Source: Geobacter sp. (GTDB lineage Bacteria > Desulfobacterota > Desulfuromonadia > Geobacterales > Geobacteraceae). From it: a stretch of DNA of 64,000 nucleotides. The stretch's first letter is position 1, and every line of letters begins with the position of its first letter. The position numbers and the translations under genes are program-made. Location of the stretch: positions 186,001 through 250,000 of the forward strand of contig PJFC01000001.1 in NCBI GenBank assembly GCA_003574885.1. The letters run 5' to 3'. Positions 9,424 through 14,426 of this stretch are shown in pieces. The notes beneath the pieces are model-generated. The model was not told the DNA's origin and did no database searches. It saw nothing but the letters and a program-made list of their open reading frames with translations.

Positions 9424-9473
9424 AAGGCGGCCAATCGGCCGCCTTGAATTAAGTATGGTGTCCCCGGAATTAT
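9424..9473. repeat. GGCGGCC hairpin repeat, copy 6, with conserved tail
   Basis: AAGGCGGCC / GGCCGCCTT arms around AATC (9424-9445), then GAATTAAGTATGGTGTCCCC and GGAATTAT up to 9473. It directly follows the predicted selenoprotein gene and can act as its terminator. Confidence 0.85.
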
Positions 9474-9512
9474 CCAATGTAACAACATCCTGGCGTACGA
9501 AAGGAGACTCAC

Positions 9513-9800
9513 ATGATAGGGGCTTATCTGCAAATAACATTGAAAATAGCCAGTGCGAAGCGTCCGGCAGCGGCCAAAGTATATGCGGACTACCGGGAGC
9601 CGTTCCTGAAAACCATACCCGGAGCGCAATCGAAAGAACTTCTGCTTCGAGAGGAGGATGTCCAGGTATTGCACGGTTTTGATACGGTTGAGCATGCCGC
9701 CGCGTACCTGAAGAGCTCTCTGTTTCAGAACGACGTGGTCGCCGCCTTGGCGCCAAACCTGTCAGCTGATCCCGAAATCAGAATCTATTCCTGTAGCTGA
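9513..9800 (+). CDS. Small uncharacterised protein (possible dimeric alpha+beta barrel fold)
   Basis: 95 residues, GAAAGGAGACTCAC before ATG 9513. An initial strand (IGAYLQITLKIA), a helix with KVYADYREPFLKTIPGAQSKELLLREEDVQVLHGFDTVEHAAAYLKSS and a closing strand EIRIYSC resemble the ferredoxin-like alpha+beta barrel (ABM/Dabb) layout, in which a 'GF.t.e.A..yl.s..f' stretch is common. No active-site residues can be named. It stands alone between copy 6 of the hairpin repeat and the RAYT element. Confidence 0.7.
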   Translation: MIGAYLQITLKIASAKRPAAAKVYADYREPFLKTIPGAQSKELLLREEDVQVLHGFDTVEHAAAYLKSSLFQNDVVAALAPNLSADPEIRIYSCS

Positions 9801-9843
9801 AGGGGGATCGACGCCGACATTCTCCTTTACCCAAAAGATGGAA

Positions 9844-9869
9844 CTCCATGGGGTCACTCCATGGGGTCA
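9844..9869. repeat. 13-bp tandem duplication at the left end of the RAYT element
   Basis: CTCCATGGGGTCA occurs twice head to tail (9844-9856 and 9857-9869). The second copy overlaps the outer end of the left inverted repeat. It may be a remnant of element insertion or excision. Confidence 0.75.
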
Positions 9870-10784
9870 GGTCTTGAATTATCACTTTTTTGCGTTGATC
9901 ACCTTGCTGACCGTGGTGTAGTGGATACCGAGAGTCCGGCTGATTTCCGTCAGTGTGTAGCCGTGCTGCCCATGGGCGATTTGGATCAGCCGGTTGCGTT
10001 CCCCCTTCGCGCGCTTTTCGCCAGACGGAAACAGGAGATCCAGTGCCGGGCGTCCCGCATGGCGCTGATGGCGCGGGATTTCATGGATCTCCTTCTTCCC
10101 GTCAAGGCGCTCCCGCACCTGCTCGACAAACAGCTCCGTTCCGAGGATGACCTGACCGCACAGCTTTTCCCATGGTGATTCCTGCTGTCCCATCCCCTCC
10201 TTGACAAACTGCCGGTAGCGACGCCGGGCCTCGGCCAGGGTGGCGGAGAAATTGGCAAGCAGCCACTCAGTGCAGAGAAACCCCGGCAAAGGGGCCCTGC
10301 CAAGGGTCGGCAGATAGCTGCCCCACCGGTACTGCTCCGGCCGCTCGACCATACCGGCCCGCACCGGGTTCAGCACCACATAGCGGCACAGCTCCAGCAG
10401 GTGGCTCTCCTTTTCCACCAGCACGGCCTTGAACCGCCCCTTGAAGAGATGACCATCCACCCGGTGGGTGCGATTGTATGCCTGGGTATAGACGCCGTTC
10501 AGATGGCGCATGCCGGCGGAAAGGTTTCCTTCCGGGGTTTCGATGAGGAGGTGGTAGTGGTTGCCCATGAGGCAGTAGGCGTGGCAGAGCCAGTTGAAGC
10601 GCTTGACGGTCTGGCCGAGGATGGCAAGGAAGGTCTGGCGGTCGTGGTCATCGGCGAAGATGTCCGCCCGGGCGTTGCCGCGGGAGGTGACGTGATTGAC
10701 GACGCCGGGGAATTCTATGCGTAAGGGGCGAGCCATGGGGAAAAGGGTAACAGTAGAAACTTATAATTCAAGACCTGACCCCAT
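9861..10784. mobile_element. RAYT transposase element with 22-bp perfect inverted ends
   Basis: The 22 bases at 9861-9882 (starting ATGGGGTCAGGTC) are repeated exactly, inverted, at 10763-10784, enclosing a single transposase gene. The left repeat reaches to the transposase stop codon; the right one lies about 27 bases beyond its start codon. The element is compact (about 0.92 kb) and has no passenger gene. Confidence 0.85.
9882..10736 (-). CDS. REP-associated tyrosine transposase (Y1_Tnp/IS200-like, RAYT)
   Basis: 284 residues. Start MARPLRIEFPGVVNHVTSRGN is the usual RAYT opening. The HUH motif is GNHYHLL (about residues 58-64), and the likely catalytic Tyr is in GVYTQAYNRTHRV with HLFKGRFKAVLVE and CRYVVLNPVRAGMV following. 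The C-terminal part (about 190-284) ends in a helix-turn-helix (YTLTEISRTLGIHYTTVSKVI), the DnaA/TrpR-like extension seen in many larger RAYTs. It appears intact. It cuts and joins single-stranded DNA at short palindromic ends; the flanking inverted repeats at 9861 and 10763 are the obvious substrate. Confidence 0.95.
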   Translation of the reverse strand: MARPLRIEFPGVVNHVTSRGNARADIFADDHDRQTFLAILGQTVKRFNWLCHAYCLMGNHYHLLIETPEGNLSAGMRHLNGVYTQAYNRTHRVDGHLFKGRFKAVLVEKESHLLELCRYVVLNPVRAGMVERPEQYRWGSYLPTLGRAPLPGFLCTEWLLANFSATLAEARRRYRQFVKEGMGQQESPWEKLCGQVILGTELFVEQVRERLDGKKEIHEIPRHQRHAGRPALDLLFPSGEKRAKGERNRLIQIAHGQHGYTLTEISRTLGIHYTTVSKVINAKK

Positions 10785-10900
10785 AGATTTTCCGTAACTC
10801 ACCGAAATGTCAATAAGTCAAGTCTGCCCCCAAGTGGTCCCGGCTTCTTTTATTGCTTACTATTGCTTTTCAACAATATCTGGTAAAATCGACATAGATG
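10785..10900. other. Junction between RAYT element and AT-rich island
   Basis: No gene is visible. Base composition changes from GC-rich to AT-rich at about 10850, marking the left edge of the accessory island. No integrase, tRNA or direct-repeat attachment site was found. Confidence 0.4.
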
Positions 10901-10929
10901 TTGACAGAAAAACATAGTTCTAATAAAAT
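10901..10929 (+). promoter_or_regulatory. Sigma70-type promoter of the metalloprotease-Dcd operon
   Basis: TTGACA (10901-10906), 17-base spacer, TAAAAT (10924-10929). Transcription would start near 10936, about 95 bases before the first gene. Confidence 0.75.
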
Positions 10930-10943
10930 ATGTGCCATGCAGT

Positions 10944-10960
10944 TACTGTATACAGTATAC
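10944..10960. promoter_or_regulatory. Palindromic operator candidate
   Basis: TACTGTATACAGTA (10944-10957) is a perfect 14-base palindrome just downstream of the predicted transcription start and is followed by a second GTATAC. It fits a repressor site. It is too short between half-sites for a classical LexA box (CTGT-N8-ACAG). The cognate protein is unknown. Confidence 0.55.
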
Positions 10961-11031
10961 GAAAGTGTACCTCCACCAAGCCAAATAGTTCATCTATTTT
11001 AGGCTTCACCTAAGAAAGGAGGTAATATAAT

Positions 11032-11352
11032 ATGTTAGCTGCAAATTTGAAATCCCCCCTAGAAACCGGCCTCTTCACCCTAGCACTTAGCCTTTCCAGA
11101 AATAACGAGCAGAATGTCCCAGCAACCTTGATTGACTATTTTGATCAAATCCTAAATCAGGTTAGGGCTGTCTTGGCACGCCCAGGTGAGGTTGTTAAAG
11201 ATATCGCCCCTGAAGCTCTTGACTTGGCTCTTGAAATTGAGTGCGATACATGCCTATACAAAGAGCTGCTTGAGTTGGAAAATTATCGTAGCCTGACACC
11301 TGAAAAAGCGGATCATCTCCTCCGTGATCTGGAGGCTCTGTCTGTTCGTTAA
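11032..11352 (+). CDS. Small uncharacterised protein, first gene of the metalloprotease-Dcd operon
   Basis: 106 residues, mostly helical and acidic, no membrane segment or known motif. Excellent ribosome binding site (AAAGGAGGTAATATAAT) before ATG 11032. Its last 29 bases overlap the next frame. The downstream protein begins inside this overlap with a helix-rich stretch of similar character, so the two could also be one polypeptide split by a frameshift. Codon use is AT-rich, like the rest of the island and unlike the flanking core. Confidence 0.65.
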   Translation: MLAANLKSPLETGLFTLALSLSRNNEQNVPATLIDYFDQILNQVRAVLARPGEVVKDIAPEALDLALEIECDTCLYKELLELENYRSLTPEKADHLLRDLEALSVR

Positions 11353-12364
11353 AAATAACCTCAGGTTGCTGCTTGAAGAGTTTGTAAAGCTCAATAAAAC
11401 CCCCTATTTCAACCGAGAGATAAACGCCTACCTCCTTGAACTCATAGAGTTTACAGAAGAACTAATCGCAAATTACAATACTCTCCCTGCCGACGCTACT
11501 CGACTTATTTCCAAGATCCTTTGGAGTGCGGCGAAATATTTAAGCGGCACGTCCATACACAAGGTGCCGTATGAGATTGTGTATTGCCTTAAGTTGGCGC
11601 TTGATGATTGGAATTCTGACCCAAAGCTAATTACTACTGCGCTCACCGATGATCCGGATTTCCATTTTATGCATGTAAATCCGGGCGTTATAATTAATCT
11701 TATTTATCCTGGGAAAAATACAAACAAAGACATTATTCAGATTGCATTTCCGACGCTATACAGACATAGACCTCTTTATATTATCGCTCTTTATCATGAA
11801 CTCGGACATTTCATAGACAAACAATTCAAAATAACCGATTGGTCTTTTAGAAGTGACCCTGTGCCAAAGGATCAACGGAAGAAAGAGGAGGCTCATAGAT
11901 CTGAGTATTTTTCTGATCTGTTTGCTGCATCCTATGCCGGGAAAGCATATCTGCAATTTTTAAACAATTTTGCACCAGGTGATCCAACAACTGACTCACA
12001 TCCTTCTACAGCCGATAGAATTGACAATTTAAATGCTTTTCTAGAATCAAGAAATAATACACAAATAGATAGGATTAATAATGTATTGCTCCAGCTTGGT
12101 AAGCCGCTACTTGCCTTGAAATACACTAAGCCAGCACTTACCGACTGCTTCGATAATTTGCGCCCTTACACATTCAAAAATACAAATGAACTGCATGGGA
12201 TTTTTGAGGCGGGATTTGACTACTTACAAAGTGTCCAGTCAGCACCAAATCAATTGTGGAGCAAGTTTGACGAATTCAAAAGAGACAAGGTTGTGAACGA
12301 TCTCGTAGAGAAAAGTATCAGAAATAAAATGATTACCGAAGAGTGGTCAAATGCAACTGCTTAA
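11324..12364 (+). CDS. HExxH zinc metalloprotease-like protein
   Basis: Up to 346 residues; the start is uncertain. GTG 11324 has no clear ribosome binding site, and GGAGG at 11331-11335 would serve a codon near 11342. The centre carries YHELGHFID (His158, Glu159, His162) followed about 30 residues later by SEYFSDLFAA (Glu194), the arrangement of gluzincin-type zinc peptidases with a third Glu ligand. A helical N-terminal region of about 100 residues precedes it and a helical C-terminal region of about 120 follows. No signal peptide, so it is probably cytosolic. It overlaps dcd by 14 bases, implying translational coupling. I do not recognise the family. In a defence setting a protease would be either effector or activator (inference). 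Confidence 0.75.
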   Translation: MIWRLCLFVKNNLRLLLEEFVKLNKTPYFNREINAYLLELIEFTEELIANYNTLPADATRLISKILWSAAKYLSGTSIHKVPYEIVYCLKLALDDWNSDPKLITTALTDDPDFHFMHVNPGVIINLIYPGKNTNKDIIQIAFPTLYRHRPLYIIALYHELGHFIDKQFKITDWSFRSDPVPKDQRKKEEAHRSEYFSDLFAASYAGKAYLQFLNNFAPGDPTTDSHPSTADRIDNLNAFLESRNNTQIDRINNVLLQLGKPLLALKYTKPALTDCFDNLRPYTFKNTNELHGIFEAGFDYLQSVQSAPNQLWSKFDEFKRDKVVNDLVEKSIRNKMITEEWSNATA

Positions 12365-12971
12365 TAAGAAAGACATAGAAGTGTCTTTAGCATCGTCACA
12401 CCCAAACACGCTTTTTATCGATCCACTCCTAGATCAGGAGCAAATAGGTAATGTTACGGTTGACCTTCGTCTTGGGTATGATTTTTTTGTTTCAATTTTA
12501 ACCAGAAAACCATTTATTGAGGTGTTGGCAACCGATCCAAAAAATAATCGCGGAATTGCTTCTTTTTTCCAGGAAACTCGCAGAGACATTAGTGATAGGT
12601 TTATTCTCTATCCAAATCAAGTAGTACTGACAACTACCTTAGAATATGTTTCGCTTCCTTCAAATGTCTATGCTGATGTTCTTACCAGAAGTAGCTATAC
12701 CCGGCTCGGCATTCACTTAAACACGATGATTCAGCCTGGCTTTAGAGGGTGCGTACCTCTCGAGTTGGTTAACCATGGGAATAATGCAATTGAACTTGTT
12801 GTCGGTAGTAAAATTTGCCAGGTAAGGCTTTTTAAACTCGCTGAAGAATCTCCCTACCATGAGTCCTCAGATTCGAGAAAATATTTTGGAGATGTCCGGC
12901 CAGTGTTATCCAAGGCAGAGAGTGACAAGGATCTTGATATCCTGTCGAAAATTCAAACTGCAAAGCCGTAG
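12351..12971 (+). CDS. dcd: dCTP deaminase / dUTPase-family protein (Dcd-like)
   Basis: 206 residues. The conserved core TRSSYTRLGIHLNTMIQPGF followed by RGCVPLELVN (residues 112-141) matches Dcd: Arg113 and Ser115 of the RSS motif and the catalytic Glu138 in LELVN are present. The C-terminus (SRKYFGDVRP) matches the phosphate-capping tail of Dcd. It would convert dCTP to dUTP. It overlaps the 3' end of the metalloprotease-like gene. Dcd-type enzymes are established anti-phage effectors that deplete dCTP, and the AT-rich island context fits that better than a housekeeping role. A housekeeping dcd elsewhere in the genome cannot be excluded. Confidence 0.88.
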   Translation: MQLLNKKDIEVSLASSHPNTLFIDPLLDQEQIGNVTVDLRLGYDFFVSILTRKPFIEVLATDPKNNRGIASFFQETRRDISDRFILYPNQVVLTTTLEYVSLPSNVYADVLTRSSYTRLGIHLNTMIQPGFRGCVPLELVNHGNNAIELVVGSKICQVRLFKLAEESPYHESSDSRKYFGDVRPVLSKAESDKDLDILSKIQTAKP

Positions 12972-13061
12972 ATGTAGATTCATCCAATCACTATCAATAT
13001 TCCTTCCCCAGCCTGCCTCAACAAATTTGACCCAACCCCAAAAAAACAATTCAATAAAATG

Positions 13062-13090
13062 TTGACAGCACATGTTAGCTTGTGTATGCT
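13062..13090 (+). promoter_or_regulatory. Promoter of the XRE regulator (predicted leaderless transcript)
   Basis: TTGACA (13062-13067), exactly 17 bases, TATGCT (13085-13090). The ATG of the regulator is at 13097, only 6 bases after the -10 box, so transcription should begin at or next to the start codon. No ribosome binding site is present, consistent with a leaderless mRNA. Confidence 0.8.
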
Positions 13091-13094
13091 TACA
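13073..13094. promoter_or_regulatory. Operator-like inverted half-sites, copy 1
   Basis: TGTTAGC (13073-13079), 8 bases, GCTTACA (13088-13094), an imperfect inverted repeat covering the spacer and -10 box of the regulator promoter. The same half-site pair recurs at 13483. Probably autorepression by the XRE protein. Confidence 0.6.
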
Positions 13095-13096
13095 GC

Positions 13097-13444
13097 ATGA
13101 ACACGCCGTTTGGGACAAAAATCCGCCAGTTGCGGGAAGCAAAAAACCTCTCTCTCCGGGATTTTGCAAAAAGACTGGGAGATATTTCTCCAGCGCATAT
13201 TTCTGATATCGAACTCGGAAAGCGTTTTCCCTCTGAGCAACTGCTTGAAAAGATTGCCGTATTGCTCGACATCACGACAGAGGAACTTCAAGAATATGAT
13301 TCACGACCTCCCATTGATGAAATTAGAAAGCTGGTACAAGCTGATTCAGCTTATGGCTTTGCGCTAAGAAAGCTTGTCAGTTCGCAAGTAACACCGGACG
13401 ATATCCTTGAACTGCTTGAAAAAAAGCGAAGCGAGGATCAATGA
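13097..13444 (+). CDS. XRE-family helix-turn-helix regulator of the ubiquitin-like operon
   Basis: 115 residues from ATG 13097. Residues 4-62 form a Cro/C1-type HTH (FGTKIRQLREAKNLSLRDFA, then ISPAHISDIELGKRFPS). A short helical C-terminal region (about 70-115) probably mediates dimerisation. The strong promoter abuts the ATG. Two similar pairs of inverted half-sites, one in its own promoter and one between it and the conjugation genes, suggest that it represses both. The alternative start at 13082 would lie upstream of the predicted transcription start. Confidence 0.9.
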   Translation: MNTPFGTKIRQLREAKNLSLRDFAKRLGDISPAHISDIELGKRFPSEQLLEKIAVLLDITTEELQEYDSRPPIDEIRKLVQADSAYGFALRKLVSSQVTPDDILELLEKKRSEDQ

Positions 13445-13482
13445 ATTCGACGAACTAAGAAGAGCATTTTTTTTGACCTGAG

Positions 13483-13510
13483 TGTTAGCAATGACAGCTT
13501 ACGTAAGCTT
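13483..13510. promoter_or_regulatory. Operator-like inverted half-sites, copy 2, upstream of the ubiquitin-like operon
   Basis: TGTTAGC (13483-13489), 7 bases, GCTTACG (13497-13503). The right half is part of a perfect 14-base palindrome AGCTTACGTAAGCT (13496-13509). A -35-like TTGACC (13473-13478) lies just upstream. The match to copy 1 at 13073 suggests control by the same XRE regulator. Confidence 0.6.
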
Positions 13511-13543
13511 ATGGAAATATTGGTGCTTGAAGTAATTACAATA

Positions 13544-13560
13544 TTTGCTACGTGAGCAAA
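13544..13560. repeat. Short inverted repeat before the operon's first ribosome binding site
   Basis: TTTGCT-ACGTG-AGCAAA, 6-bp arms, about 12 bases before the GGAGG of the 59-residue gene. It could be a further operator half or a 5'-UTR hairpin. Confidence 0.45.
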
Positions 13561-13589
13561 ATACAGTTGCAGAAAAGGAGGTGATGAAA

Positions 13590-13769
13590 ATGGCAAAAAA
13601 TCCACCAATTGGTGACAGGCACAGGATTGGCGCAGTTCGAGAACGGTCACAGACTTACAACCCACAGAACGACCGATGGGTAAAGCGCGACACAAACACG
13701 GGGCAGTTTATTGATCAGAAAGCAGATGGAAGCCCATTTAAGGGCGTCCGGCGAGAGAGTGGGAGGTAA
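13590..13769 (+). CDS. 59-aa uncharacterised protein, first gene of the ubiquitin-like operon
   Basis: Start ATG 13590 chosen for the perfect AAAAGGAGGTGATGAAA before it. Basic, Gly/Asn/Asp-rich protein: NPPIGDRHRIGAVRERSQTY, then NPQNDRWVKRDTNTGQF. Short proteins with this IGD.HR.GAV..RSQ.YNP pattern recur in many bacteria without known function. It is probably beta-hairpin rich. It lies 28 bases before the ubiquitin-like gene with no terminator between, so they are co-transcribed. It could be a substrate, an adaptor or a passenger; nothing in the sequence decides. Confidence 0.8.
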   Translation: MAKNPPIGDRHRIGAVRERSQTYNPQNDRWVKRDTNTGQFIDQKADGSPFKGVRRESGR

Positions 13770-13797
13770 CACCACTACCAAGAAAAGGAGAAGTGCT

Positions 13798-14043
13798 ATG
13801 GACAAGGACAAAGTAAAAGAAATCGTTTTTTTCATTGACAAAGAGCAATTCAAGTCAACAAAACAACACTTGTCAGTTAGGGAGATTCTTCAGGATTATG
13901 CGAAAGAAGATCCAAATGAAACAACACTCGTGTTGCGGAAGGGAAATGATCTTCATAAGTACACCAACCTTGATGAGGTCATCACTCTCGAAAATGGAAT
14001 GAAATTTATCGCTTATCACAATGGCCCTACGCCAGTATCGTGA
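13798..14043 (+). CDS. Ubiquitin-like protein, single beta-grasp domain (multiubiquitin family type)
   Basis: 81 residues from ATG 13798, with AAAAGGAGAAGTGCT before it; the longer frame from 13711 overlaps the preceding gene and is rejected. Predicted layout is strand (KEIVFFIDKEQFKS), helix after HLSVREILQDYA, strands TTLVLRKGNDLHKY and the closing EVITLENGMKFIAY, as in the bacterial multi-ubiquitin (PF14452-type) domain. Family members often carry several tandem copies; here there is one. The tail is HNGPTPVS, with a single Gly (Gly76) and no terminal Gly-Gly, so maturation or non-canonical activation is needed. It overlaps the next gene's ribosome binding site, indicating coupled translation. 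Confidence 0.85.
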   Translation: MDKDKVKEIVFFIDKEQFKSTKQHLSVREILQDYAKEDPNETTLVLRKGNDLHKYTNLDEVITLENGMKFIAYHNGPTPVS

Positions 14044-14051
14044 GGTGCATT

Positions 14052-14426
14052 ATGTACGGTCCGGACAGACTAATTAAGGAACTTCTTGACCTTGGATATG
14101 AAGTAGAGAAAGTTGCCGTTGCTAATGACAAATTCTTCGGAGTAATCAAGCGTTATGAAGTCCCTGTCGGACGCTTCCAGGGGAAAACCATTGATCTTGG
14201 CATTCAGGCAACCATTGATTTCCCGAGAACTGTAGCTTCCGCTATTCATGTACTCGCTAGTCCTCAATTGTATGAAAAAACCGACTCTATACAGGGTGTA
14301 CGGAATATCACTGACAGCGTCTTGGGGCCGGAATGGCGATACTGGAGTCGTAACTTCGGATGGCAAGGAGAGAAGTCAGCACGTAGGCTCATGAACCAAA
14401 TAAAGGGGATATTCGCAAATGCTTAA
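14052..14426 (+). CDS. E2-like protein (prokaryotic E2 family E type), cysteine-free
   Basis: 124 residues from ATG 14052 (GAGGTG before it); GTG 14040 would add only MRCI. The pattern YEVPVGRFQGKTIDLGIQAT plus IDFPRT (residues 35-60) matches the second to fourth strands and 'FP' turn of the UBC/E2 fold. PEWRYWSRNFGWQ near 93-105 resembles the WSR segment of prokaryotic E2-like proteins that accompany multi-ubiquitin and E1-JAB genes. There is no cysteine from ATG 14052 on, so a thioester on Cys is impossible; Ser70, Ser79 or Ser89 or a purely structural role are alternatives. The stop overlaps the ATG of the E1 gene. Confidence 0.8.
   Translation: MYGPDRLIKELLDLGYEVEKVAVANDKFFGVIKRYEVPVGRFQGKTIDLGIQATIDFPRTVASAIHVLASPQLYEKTDSIQGVRNITDSVLGPEWRYWSRNFGWQGEKSARRLMNQIKGIFANA

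Noticed and set aside
9882-10736. Insertion of a full IS element with passenger genes
   Set aside because: Only one transposase gene fits between the inverted ends; the neighbouring island genes lie outside them.
10944-10957. LexA/SOS box
   Set aside because: CTGT and ACAG are only 2 bases apart instead of 8; kept only as a generic operator candidate.
13711-13797. N-terminal extension of the ubiquitin-like protein
   Set aside because: It overlaps the 59-aa gene, has no ribosome binding site, and ATG 13798 has a good one.
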